Assembly: GCA_002633005.1 (NCBI GenBank)
Contig: NMRA01000473.1
Coordinates: 130,391 to 185,470, forward strand
Direction: 5' to 3'
Length of the DNA stretch: 55,080 bases
Source: Phoronis australis
Lineage: Eukaryota > Phoronida > Phoronidae
Under the pieces are notes generated by a model that was not told the origin of the DNA, ran no database searches, and saw only the letters and a program-made list of their open reading frames with translations. Made by a program: the position numbers and the translations under genes. Shown one piece after another: positions 1 through 9,999 of this stretch; position 1 is the first letter of the stretch, and each line of letters starts with the position of its first letter.

Positions 1-195
1 CTTACCTTTGTATGAGGTCGTGCTTACTTCCTCTCATAGAAGCACCCTTTTTACGCAATCTCAGATTCAGTTGGCACGGCTACAAGCCATTTCACCATGT
101 ATTTAAAGGGCTCGCGAAATCGAGGCTGTTAATCTATCACCACTAGTACACGCACGCCCTCTAGTTATTGTAGATTTTCCGAATAGCCCCATTGG
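1..195 (-). promoter_or_regulatory. Promoter-like duplicated segment, minus-oriented copy
   Basis: Read on the minus strand, it begins with a CCAAT motif (CCAATGGGGCTATTCGG), carries ACTAGTGGTGATAGATTAA and a TATA-like TTTAAATA just before an ATG, and ends TACAAAGGTAAG, which fits a splice donor. The plus-strand segment at 21183-21369 is the same sequence in inverted orientation. The ATG opens only a 15-codon frame in both copies. It could be a promoter plus non-coding first exon of a gene running off the left edge, or an interspersed repeat. Confidence 0.5.
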
Positions 196-839
196 AAGCG
201 CTCAGATCTGACAATCTCGAGCAACATGTTGGAAAACTTTGAGACGCCAACATAGGAGCGACAGAGGTTTAGACAAAGACCCATTCAGTAAGAAAGCAAC
301 ATATTATAAACAATTAGAATCATATATCTGACTCTGATCAGCCATACCGATCAATGCACTGCAATAATACGCAATCGGACCCTAAATAGACACGAGGACT
401 AGAATGAACAAACATGAGATAGGACGGGAAAGCCGCTCCCGGTTGAAAGATGGTGTAAGTATCGCTGACCTATCTGCACTATCTCTGTTTAAGACTTGGC
501 AGGTAGTCCTCTCAAGCTCTACACTACTTTTTCAAGCTTCGGACGAAAACTAGGCAAATGTTTTTCTAATTTCATTTAGTCTGGAATAAATTTTCGTGCA
601 ACTCCACGTGTCCTGGTTGTTTTTTTTTTTTTTATAGTCACTTTTCAGTTGCTCTGTGTCTCGACGAGAGTAGATGCTAGTGTGACCACACTCTCGATAC
701 GCTGCGCGCTGGCCTTTGCAAGCGAAGAATTAAACGAAGTATTTACAAGCACATTCTTGGCATGCGTTCGGGAGACGCGACTACCGCGTTGTTTCCACCC
801 CATGAGCGAGTAAAACGTTTCAATGCACTGAGATATTAC

Positions 840-1016
840 CGTAAAGTGTATTTCGCACGAACTGTATTTCACTGGGTGTCGTCAGTGATGCTAGCTCACC
901 ACCATCTGCTCTGCATAATTCATTCGCTTGGTTCCACGTCACCGATTCTCTGGAGAATTTATAACAGCTGTGACGCCAAGACACGTAATTGTCGGGACAA
1001 TTCTTGACTGTGCCAT
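840..1016 (-). CDS. N-terminal half of a C-type lectin (CLECT) domain exon
   Basis: The exon is 177 bp, with acceptor TTGCTTCCAG just upstream and donor GGTAATAT just downstream, both phase 1. It encodes the start of a CLECT fold: a first Cys (NCPDNYVSW), the SCYKF motif, a helix with LCRADGGELASL, and the SEIQFV segment that precedes the mid-domain intron in the better preserved copy at 7756-6880. Its first two bases complete an Asp codon with the last base of the exon at 2885-2247, so it splices in frame. I find no partner encoding the second CLECT half between here and the window edge. If unspliced, the frame stops at 820. It may be the last visible exon of a gene continuing left, or a truncated copy. 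Domain call is firm; gene membership is inference. Confidence 0.72.
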
Positions 1017-2246
1017 CTGGAAGCAACACATCGGCAATCGTTACACGAATTACACTGGTGAAAACTATAGGTTCTCTAAAACTACCTCGGCTTGCAGAAC
1101 AATCCGGAACAGTGAAGTGATTCAAGCGCAGTCAATGACGTTCAAGCAGAAAAAGGTCAATAACATTGACTTTATGTGTTAGTTTGTGTTATTTTATGAA
1201 TGAACATTGAAAATGAAGTTTAATAACCTTTCATGATGCAAGTCACTACGGAGGCGCTGGTCGAGCTGTTGTGGGGACTTAAGCTGATGACGTAATCCCC
1301 GTTCCTGCGTACGCCTTGCTCATAGAGCTGTTGACAGCTACTTGCAGTCAGTTGATACATGTCTGCCGGAAGTAATATGACATAGACGTACATATTGCAA
1401 TTACATGGAACTATTTGTGTTTAGGTTTTGTACATGTAGGACCCTGGATAATGTCCAACTTGGGAACATCGTATGTCAGACACGAGTTATCGGATTCATA
1501 TGAAACTTTCAGAAAGTATTCTTTATACATTGCTCTCCAAAACGACGCTAGGAGTTGTTTTAAAATGTTAGTTGCATAAAACGAAAACGAAAACATGATT
1601 TAGATAACTGTAACAGCGTTTTGGAGATTTTATCTTGAGTATTTATATCATGCGAATATTGATCATGTTATTGACACTGATGTTTTGCAATGAATCTACA
1701 TTTTTGCTAAATTTTCCTAAAAAGCAAGGTCACGTGACTTAATTAGTGGAAGATTGGTATAAAGTCAAGAATCAAATTCTACGGAGTTTCTACTTTCAGT
1801 TAACACCAACTTTTGCTGAGTTAGATGCTACAGTTTTGTAGGCAAGGTGCTAACTAGCCTTCAAATGGAAAATAACGTGCGTACATGTAAAGGTAATATC
1901 ACTTCAGCTTGGATATGATATCCATTGACAAAAAAATGTTGTAGTTTTGTTATTTGTGTCCAGCATCAAGGGCCTTACTGTGGCTTTACACGGCACGCGA
2001 CACATGTAGTCGCCAGGGCTACAATAAATGTCGAGTGCGATAATACATGCCGAGAACGAGCGACAAAATGTGTCGATGTTGAGATAGCCTTTCTGTGCAT
2101 CCTTAGGTGATTCAAAACTAAGTATTCTTGGCAGCTACGTAAATATTAATTTCATGAAATGGCGACAAAATTATTGTTTCCAACACAACTCTGACATGAC
2201 AAATTACAATGGATGGTGTTGATCACAATCTCAGAATGCCTCTCAC
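1017..2246 (-). other. Presumed intron between the CLECT/WSC exon and the half-CLECT exon
   Basis: About 1.2 kb bounded by a GTGAG donor at its right end and a CAG acceptor at its left end on the minus strand. I see no coding homology, clear repeat or RNA gene in it; the open frames are short and unlike any family I recognise. Confidence 0.55.
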
Positions 2247-2885
2247 CCATTTTGTAGAAAACTGCGTGATAAGAATCATTCCCACATCCCTGGTACAACT
2301 TTCCGAGGCAACCAGCGTTACAGTTTCCAGTCACGTGTGGGGTTGTGTAATTAATGCAGAAACATCCAAGTTTGGTGGCAGCGGCATAGATTGATTTTGT
2401 CACGCGGCAGGTTTCAATACACAACGTGGCGCTGTTCTGCGTGTAGTTGTCGTATACGGGATTTCCAGGCGGTGCGTCATGACAGCCCAATTGACCGGTT
2501 GGTGACTCGCACAACAGTGGTCTTCTTGAATAACACCGTGTCGCATGTTTCTCGAACTCATTAGATAGACGTGTGCATCTCTTTGCTGGGTTGGAAGCTT
2601 TATGTATGGCATCTGTATCTAACAGAGAGCCGTCACTGGAAGACCAAGACTCTCCGTACCCAACAGAATCTACCATTCCCAGACGCCAGCCATAGTAGTC
2701 ACTTAGGAATGGTATTGACTGAGAAATGTCGTAGAGAGCATCATGTTTGTATCTTGAAATCACCGTAGCCAATGTGGAGTTTAGCGATTTACAAAAGTCC
2801 ACCGCTTCCTTAACCCATTTATAGGCGATGTGGAACTTGTAACAGTTGCCCTCCCATGGTATCCATGAAGGTTTACATTGACGCT
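2247..2885 (-). CDS. Single exon encoding a complete CLECT domain followed by a complete WSC domain
   Basis: The 639-bp exon is bounded by acceptor TTTTGTGTAG and donor GGTGAGAG, both phase 1. Residues about 1-125 form a CLECT: QCKPSWIPWEGNCYKF, the DFCKSLNSTLATV helix, the GWRLG core, WSSSDGS in place of the usual W.DG, and two closing cysteines (HATRCYSRRPLLCE). The sugar-binding triplets EPN/QPD and WND are absent, so canonical Ca-dependent sugar binding is doubtful. Residues about 130-212 form a WSC domain with all eight cysteines (LGCH, LCIETC, GCFC, NCNAGC, GCGND). WSC domains are small extracellular carbohydrate-associated modules. The related copies at 7756-6880 and 5157-4894 split CLECT in two and keep WSC separate, so this exon has lost two introns or derives from a processed copy. 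Domain calls are firm. Confidence 0.87.
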
Positions 2886-3640
2886 CTACACAAAACAATA
2901 CCAGTTAACAGTGATTAGAACGCTTCTATAAAGCTGAAATAATTTGTTATCTAAGAGTTCTCATCATTTTGAAAACAAGTTTCATTCACGTAAAAAATAG
3001 CTTGTCTACGCCTGGTCTACGAGATCTTTTGAATACTTTGCAAAAGAAAACGAAAGTAATTACATTCAGTTAAGCATGCAAGTAACAAGATGTGAGCAAT
3101 GATCACATGACTTCAAAAGAAGACTTTCGATGAATTGTCTTCGATCTCTTGGTATGTCTTTATGTATGTTGCATCTGGTGAGGTAATACTATTGATAAAT
3201 TTATTAGAGTCACACACGTACAGAGAAATTAAAGAAAAACATAAAAACACAACAAAAAAATTTAAGGTACAAGTGCAAGGCAGGGATAACATAAAAAGTC
3301 AAAGACCTATTTCCATGATGGTCTTCAGTTGATACATTCAGTATCTAAGAAAATGTCTGAAAAGGAGTTTACTGTAAAACCTTGTATAAGACAGAAAAGT
3401 GATCCCTACTTCGCCGTATTTTAACAAACTTTAATCAAACCATAACAATACCATGAATAGTACAGGTGAAGTTCAACAGAGGTGCTGGACTTGACGATCT
3501 ATTCGTCGACACGGGAATATCGTTGAAAATTAAATCTTCACATGACACTGGCTTGTCGAATTCATCTAAAAAGGATACAATAATGCCTGGGTAACACTCA
3601 CGTTCACGGGTTATGAGTTTTATTAGAAGTGGACAAGGTT

Positions 3641-4086
3641 CCAGTGCCCGGTTGCATGAAACAGTCCCAAATAGGGACTCAACTAAGTTCCCTAAATCTT
3701 CTGCGTATATGTGGGCTTGTGGAAACACTTTTTTTCCTATCGTATGATGTTTGAGTATCATTACTATGCCAATATTTGGCTTTTATACAAATTGAGAGTG
3801 AAATCAAGTTTGAATTCTCAATATTACTGAAAATAACTAAGGATCTTTTCATGCAACGCCCGCAATTTAAGGACTAAGTCCCTAACTGTTTTGATTGAAT
3901 TAAGGGCTCAGTTTTTAGTTATATTATTAGAAAATGTCATTAGACAAAGAAGAGCTCACAAAAAAGTAAAATTATAGACAAAATATTACATCAATTCTGC
4001 GCCTAAAGAAGGAAACAAATACGAAAAAGATTTAGAGAATTTAGTTAAGTCCCTATTTGGGACTGTTTCATGCAACCAGGCACTGG
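3641..4086. mobile_element. MITE-like element with ~60-bp terminal inverted repeats
   Basis: The left end CCAGTGCCCGGTTGCATGAA is repeated as its reverse complement at the right end, with only a few mismatches over about 60 bp including an AGTCCCTATTTGGGACT palindrome. The interior has no coding capacity and carries a further partial copy of the end sequence near 3850-3890, suggesting nesting or internal rearrangement. No clear target-site duplication is visible. The superfamily is unknown. Confidence 0.75.
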
Positions 4087-4190
4087 AGACTGCGAGGCTT
4101 TGTGAAAGTAACTATAGTGAGCGCGTGAAACTATTTTGTCTTTTGCTATACTTTCGAAACAGGAGACCCCGAACACCACAGGCCACAGCA

Positions 4191-4405
4191 CCAGTGCTCG
4201 GTTCAATGAAACAGTCCCAGTAGCGATTTCACTATGTCTTTTTAAATACTCAGCGCATTTGTAGATTTGGTTTCCTCTTTAATACGGTGTCTTTCACTTT
4301 ACCTTTATGTGAGCTAAACTTTTACAAAACGACACTTTGAATACTGAACCTGTATTTTCATAGAAATAAATAAGTGGTCCCTGATTTGGCAGTGTTGCAT
4401 GAAAA
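4191..4405. mobile_element. Second, degenerate copy of the CCAGTG... MITE-like family
   Basis: It begins with CCAGTGCTCGGTTCAATGAA, matching the left end of the element at 3641, and ends with a degenerate form of that element's right end (GGTCCCTGATTTGG...TTGCATGAA). It is shorter and more diverged. Confidence 0.5.
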
Positions 4406-4893
4406 TGTATTACCTAGTAACTTTCAATAACATAACGAATTCAACGTAAAGTTTATTCTTGTACGTGGCAAAGCTAATACACGAGTTGGCAATGAAGATG
4501 GTATGACAGAAGTACAGTCTGCGTGTGCATAAACGATCAGTCAGAGAGGAACTACAATTTTGTGCCTATTATCTTGATTCAATGATAAAAAACTGTGACT
4601 AGAAATGGCCGTAGAAACTGGAGATTTTTTGGGGTTATACTAAGTCTCTCACCTCTCACTAGGTATTAAACAGGCAATTCGCCGGACATAGCGGAGGAAA
4701 ATTATCGTAGTTTTAACTCAATGCATCGTCTCATTATCTAATCATTTGTCTTTTATTTGTCTTTTCATAAAACATCTTTGACGACAGTCAATGGTATCTT
4801 TTTTGCTTTTCTATACTCAAAGTCTGACAAGAGGAATAAAACTTTTTTCCTTATTCACCGAGTAGAGTGTGTAAGCGGATGAAGCATATTTAC

Positions 4894-5157
4894 CAATACG
4901 GTAGATCGAAGTGTGGTTTGTTCCTCCACATTTTTGACGTCGGTTCCAAGGACATGCGTCATTACAGTAACCCATACTGCTTATGTTGTGTGAGATTATT
5001 TGGGATTGTGAATAGCAAATACAAGCTTTCTTTTGAAGAGCTGCAAAAGCGTAGTCTCGATGACGACAAATTTCAATGCAGTATGCTATTGTCATGTCCT
5101 CGGCAATGAATTTTTCAGGGTCCGTTTGGCTGTCTGTCTCAAAACAACCATGGTAAG
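4894..5157 (-). CDS. WSC domain exon
   Basis: The 264-bp exon has acceptor TATTTATTTCAG and donor GGTAAATA, phase 1 at both ends. It encodes one complete WSC domain with eight cysteines in the family order: HGCF, AYCIEIC, ACICY, YCNDAC and KCGG, ending TSIYRIG. It joins in frame to the CLECT exon upstream (giving SKAYHGCF) and to the CLECT/WSC exon downstream (giving IYRIERQC), so the local order CLECT-WSC-CLECT-WSC is supported. WSC modules are extracellular. The exact ligand is unknown. Confidence 0.85.
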
Positions 5158-6879
5158 CTGAAATAAATACCTCAAAATTAACAGAGATTTTACAAGAAAG
5201 AACATATGAAATAAAGTGTACAATCTTATACTTACATTTAGGGAATTATCCACGCGCGGATTCAGACTTTGCTGGTAGAAACTTATCTTAAAATTGACAT
5301 AAATTTACGATTTTAAGTCTGTTCCATAAAGATCTTAAGTTTGATTTAGGTTCTTGACTTTAGTTGTGTTTTATCGTATAAACCGAGAATTTTGTAGAAA
5401 ATGTCCTTCACGGATGGTGGAAAGGTATCTGATTACTGCAGGGTAACTTTATGGAAGTGCATAATTTCCTCGCAGTTGTAATTCCGATACGGAAAAAAAC
5501 ATCGTTACTCGACGTAAGAAGATAACATGTCTTCAATTTTGATAACAGGCCCGCGTTCCGAAGACACAAGAAACAAGCAAAAACTGTAAGATGACACAAG
5601 TTTTCCAGAGATATTGTCAAGCATTGCAAGTGACCCACAAGGTCGCACTAGCTTTTCCAGCGGTCCGTCTCAGATCTGCGGAGTTCAGCGCAGGTCACGC
5701 GTTGTGATTGCTTCTCGAAATTAATAAGAAGCAAGAGGTACAATATTTACAACAAGGAATAAAACTTCTGCTTTTCAAGCACTGAGCATGCGTAATTAAA
5801 ATGGAACAAATGCAACGAAGTTGTTTACTCTTTCCATCTAAACTACATGTATCTATACGACAGCCCCAGCCCGCTGTTTCATCTGTTTTCGAAATTACAG
5901 TTGGCATTTTCCGTTCTGCTGTTGTGTCACCTCAAGATAAGTGTCTGCTAGCTTGTCCTCTAATACATTATGGTTTACGCATATGCGTTTCAAGTTCAAG
6001 TTCTCATTTAATGACTCCTAGATTCTGGCTGCAAACTTGAGTAAAAACGTGAGATTTCGAGTTCAGACTCAAACTTTTAATCTTAATGCTGGGATCGTCA
6101 AGTGCAGACTAGGAATTAGACAGTTATTCATAATCATGCAAGTCATATCTTTGAACATATTGGACACTTATCTTGATTTCGCACAAAAGTAAAATAAAAA
6201 ATGCCAACAAAATTTCGAGGTCAGTTTCGATCAGGAATTAAAATGTGAATTTTGAGCTCGACAATGTGACAATGGAACGCAGAAAAAGGTCCGTTGATGG
6301 CTCCTTCTATATTTACTAGGCTATGATGACTGGTTGGTTCACGCGAATATTTCGACGCACTCTTTCTGTGTTCATAGATAACACCAACAAGACCCTGATT
6401 CATGAATCAAAACCCTCCGATTCTATTCAAAGAGTTGTTCTTCTAACACTTGAGCTCAAATGATAAACTCTGTTTGATAATCTTAAATACACTGGACACT
6501 CCTTTGATAGCGGATGTGAGAGTACTGGACGACGAGTTTTTGGTTTGAGAAAGTTGTCAGAGAGACTCTCTAAGTTAAAGCCAAGAGCCCTTCTCGAACA
6601 GACACAGAGGGGATCAGATATACGTTGTCTAGCCCATGCCCCAGGGACATGCAGTCGTTGAACACCGGCACAGGGCGACAAAACTTTCGCGGGAACCAGT
6701 CGCTCATCAATCACCCGGCCAGTAAAAGGAGCCAAGCGACACCGCATCGTCGCTGAACTTACTTTAAAATCACTTCCAGAAGTTGTGATTTATATTTTTA
6801 CACCTAATGATTTATGGTTGATTGCTATCTCAATTTCAATTGCTTTTAACAAGGATGGGGCTGCTGAAACTTGGATTAC
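5158..6879 (-). other. Presumed intron with one MITE
   Basis: About 1.7 kb between the CLECT second-half exon and the WSC exon. It holds the MITE at 5903-6207; nothing else is recognisable. Confidence 0.5.
5903..6207 (+). mobile_element. MITE, copy 1 of a pair in inverted orientation
   Basis: The element starts GGCATTTTCC and ends AAAAATGCC, with an inner inverted motif CAAGATAAGTGTC at the left matched by GACACTTATCTTG at the right. It is non-coding, about 300 bp. A second copy in reverse orientation lies at about 8325-8608, sharing internal blocks such as TACATTATGGTTTA and TTAATGCTGGGATC. Together they bracket the fibrinogen-like and CLECT exons at 6880-8141. Confidence 0.72.
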
Positions 6880-7113
6880 CTTTGCTTTTCTTGCAGATAA
6901 CTGCAGCGTTGAGACCTGAACAGTTGGCGTCGATCCAAGTATAGTCATAATCCTTGTGCATTACGACACAGTTATTAGAAGGATCTAACTGTACACTCTC
7001 GGAAAAACTCCCATAATGTAGAAGATTTCCGTCCACCCAAGTGAATCTCGATACGTTGTGATGATCATAGAGGCCAATCAGAAAAGATGTCGGAACGCCT
7101 AAAGATCTCCTCT
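6880..7113 (-). CDS. C-terminal half of a CLECT domain exon
   Basis: The 234-bp exon has acceptor CATGTTTTAG and donor GGTAATCC, phase 1 at both ends. It encodes the second half of the CLECT begun at 7756-7583: FLIGLYDHH (the usual WIGL core), FTWVDGN (W.DG), an EPN-region replacement without EPN or QPD, NNCVVM, YTWIDANC (a WND-like site with Ile replacing Asn) and the last Cys in VICKK. Ca-dependent sugar binding is uncertain because the first triplet is missing. It splices to the first half through a K codon and to the WSC exon at 5157. Confidence 0.85.
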
Positions 7114-7582
7114 CTAAAACATGAACGAAGAGATAAATATTGCTGAACCACTAAAATTCTCAGCCAACATTACATCGGAAGCACCTATAATGATTATAAT
7201 TTTTTCTTGTTTTCCTCTTTTGATTTTATGCTGCGCTGTACCCTTTAAATATGCAGCATTGGCCCCGCACATGCGTGCAGGAATTGCGTCCCAAGAATAA
7301 AAAGAGTGCTGAGTGGTGACCAATACACACGCAAAGTAACTATTGGCACTGGGAATGAATTTACTGACACCACGAGATCTTCAGTATTGAAGTGGTGTGT
7401 AATAAATCTTTACTTGGACATTGTTGGGGAAAAAGCATCTGATTTTCATTTGTTAAATGTAACAATTTTGACATCGCGAGCTGTCGTTTCCAATTATCCA
7501 TTAATGAGACCCCTTTTCTATCTTCGCACGACAACCTTTTGGAAAGAATCACTAACGCTTCAGTACCAGTTGAACAACCTAC

Positions 7583-7756
7583 TGAGAATGGCATCCCGGA
7601 TGAAGTCTTGTTCCTCGCTGGTTGTGATGGAGACCAAGAAGGCGTTGTGTTGAGCGCAAGAGTTGATACCCTCCGCCATGTTCGTTATAATGGTGGTGTT
7701 GAACAAATAACAACTTCCATCGTATCCAACCCAGTCTTTATCGCACACTGTTCCAT
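7583..7756 (-). CDS. N-terminal half of a CLECT domain exon
   Basis: The 174-bp exon has acceptor GATTTGAACAG and donor AGTAGGT, phase 1 at both ends. It encodes DGTVCDKDWVGYDGSCYLF, the NSCAQHNAFLVSITT helix and SEEQDFI, the standard first half of a long-form C-type lectin domain. Together with 7113-6880 it gives an uninterrupted domain of about 135 residues. Its start (DGTV followed by Cys) closely matches that of the half-CLECT at 1016-840, so the two are related by duplication. Confidence 0.85.
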
Positions 7757-8012
7757 CTGTTCAAATCATATTGCATTAAGCCAACTGTAAGTATCATGAA
7801 AGGACCTGCACTTCCATTCTCCCACACCAGTAATGACTTTCCATTCTTAAGAACAATTTCTTTCGCAGTGAGAATTTTGTAGTAGCTTACATATTACAAA
7901 ACGTAGCAATAAAGTTATATAGCTTTGTAAATTTTTTCATTACGTAAATTTCATTTCTGTTTTAACATGCAACAAAAAGTATGGAAGATCAAAAGACATC
8001 ATCAAAGGTTAC

Positions 8013-8141
8013 CTTTCATGTAGCAGTATTCATCCGATCCTTTGTCGGTGAAATTTAACCAGTATCTTGCATGTACAAAGTTCCCCAAGTTGTAAATATC
8101 CAAGCACGTCCTACGCCAAGCATCCATTTTTGAAAAGGGCT
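8013..8141 (-). CDS. Short exon with a fibrinogen-like N-terminal motif
   Basis: The 129-bp exon has acceptor TTATGTTTCTAG and donor GGTAACCT, phase 1 at both ends. It encodes 43 residues with RTCLDIYNLGNF...RYWLNFTDKGSDEYCYMK. The spacing of C, I, G, Y-W-L and the second Cys before Met resembles the start of fibrinogen-related and collagen C-terminal domains (C..I...G....Y.I......VYCDM). The rest of such a domain does not follow; the next exon is a CLECT. It is either a domain stub kept as a small two-cysteine module or a module I do not know. Splicing to 11593-11474 (RVLVAEPFSK) and 7756-7583 (CYMKDGTV) is in frame. Homology is suggestive only. Confidence 0.5.
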
Positions 8142-8324
8142 CTAGAAACATAATTTGATTCCTGTCAAAAACCGAATGATCTCGACTAGTCGCGGTTGTA
8201 CCGCGTTCCGATGTTGAATTTGACAAGAAAGCAAATAGGTCGTGTTTTCAGAAGGCAGATCACGGCCCGGGGTCTAATCGAACTGAAAGTTATGTTTGAC
8301 AGTTTCTATTCATGTTTGTAGGAA

Positions 8325-8608
8325 CACAAAACATGTGTCTATTATTCTATGCCCCAGTACATAATGGCTTGTGTGAGTCACTGTCTAATCCTAATTTTCA
8401 CTTAATGATCCCAGCATTAAAACTACAAGTTTGAGTCTGAACTGGAAACTTCGAGTTCTTACTTGGAATCTCGAGTTTTTAATTCAATTTGTAGCTCGAA
8501 TCTGGTAGTCATCAAGAGCGAACTTGGACTACAACTCATACGTATAAACCATAATGTACTTGAGCACAAAATAATAGACACTTATCTTGAGTAAAACAGG
8601 AAATGCCA
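8325..8608 (-). mobile_element. MITE, copy 2, inverted relative to 5903-6207
   Basis: The right end GACACTTATCTTGAGTAAA...AAATGCC is the reverse complement of the left end of the copy at 5903. Internal blocks match in reverse order. The outer left end is poorly preserved, so that boundary is approximate. Confidence 0.6.
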
Positions 8609-9999
8609 AAAATTATTCCCAGTGTTAAGATTAGACCCTGGACCCTCGCAGTTAAAACGACGAGCGTTCATAAAGGCCCTCTATCTTTCATCGTACGCAC
8701 AATATTAAGGTTCAAAATACTGACCAATAATTTGCAGTTTCCGTGGGCCGTGGTCAGAGCTTAAGCCAAAACACAATTTTGGAATGTAGAGGCCTCTTAC
8801 CTCAATTGATTTGGAGTCGAACAATAAGAAAGCAGTCATACATGGGATGCGTGGGTAATTCATCCAATCAGAATGCAGATCAGAAGACGTGTGGACGTTG
8901 CATCAGATATTTTGTTTCACAATTTATTTGTCTTGTCTGACATAAGCAAGGGGCCCGTCCTGTATGATATCCGTGACTCGAATAAAAATTGGCGTGATCT
9001 CTCAAAATCTAATCTCAGAAACGCATCTCAGGCCTGGTTTTCAATTCTCGCCTTTATACATGTACAATCAGAAGAAGATAATGGAAGCGACCTCTACATC
9101 CCGTTATGTAAGTTAATGTGATTCACATGAGATCGCGTATATCAATTATGAAACTGCAAATCGTACACCTCTTGCGATAAACGTAAGGTACTGGGTACGC
9201 ATTCCACAGCAGAGATTCACGAACAACTTTAATTCTTGCCATCTGGCGACAGACAGGGAATAATGGGTGTTTCGCTTTTAGCGAGGGTACGTTTTCCCAC
9301 AGTCCAATGTACATGCGAGTCTCATTAGGCCTATATGCCCAAGGAAGACAATTTATAGACAGACCTAGGGTGTCCCCCTCCGCTTCCGCCTGAACATGAC
9401 CGAAAGCCACCGACGAGATTTTTTTGAGGACTTACGCGAATATTTCATTTTCCTACGGAAATTGTTGCTGCCTCAATTCGTTGTCCCCTCAGTTTTTACA
9501 ATCACGGAACCTAGTGATGGATACAATGATTCATCAAGGTGATGACGATAGAGGATGGGTTGCAAATCTGTTCTTTTGGACTAATAATGTGACAAGCGTG
9601 GCTCGACGTTGCAGCCGAATCTACAAGTTCTGAAGTATAATTTTGGCGAGAACTTGCTGTCCAATCAATAGACAGGGTGATTAAGGTTTAGCTTCTAACG
9701 CGTGGTCCAAAGCCATTGACCTGTTACCCAAGAGGTCAGAGGTCATTGATTGGTCAAGTTTGATCCAAAGATATCACTCTTGAGCCTACCGCAACGTCGA
9801 CTCATTCTTATAATATTATTAGTCCAGCAGAACAGATTTATAATTTATCATATATTGAACTCATCGCTCCATGTTGTGCTCTAAATTTAAATAAATCTTG
9901 TATTATATTTCATTTCTGCAAAACAAGCGCAATATACTACGTAGGTTTTAAGCCTTTGGTTGTTCGTAGCAATCAGCCCCCCACACACATTTTTTACTA
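8609..9999 (-). other. Presumed intron, no recognised gene
   Basis: Part of the interval between the exons at 11593-11474 and 8141-8013. A minus-strand frame of about 95 codons lies at 9123-9410 but matches nothing I know and lacks phase-1 splice signals of the quality seen in neighbouring exons. I see no other element. Confidence 0.4.

Larger units (their letters stand above)
2886..4893 (-). other. Presumed intron holding MITE-like elements
   Basis: Region between the WSC exon at 5157-4894 and the CLECT/WSC exon. It contains the inverted-repeat element at 3641-4086 and a related degenerate copy at 4191-4405. Outside these I see no gene or RNA. Confidence 0.5.

Noticed and set aside
3435-3761. 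Minus-strand frame of 108 codons
   Set aside because: It overlaps the inverted-repeat end of a MITE-like element and has no domain.
9123-9410. Minus-strand frame of 95 codons with two cysteines between lectin exons
   Set aside because: No recognisable domain and weak splice signals in the required phase; probably chance.
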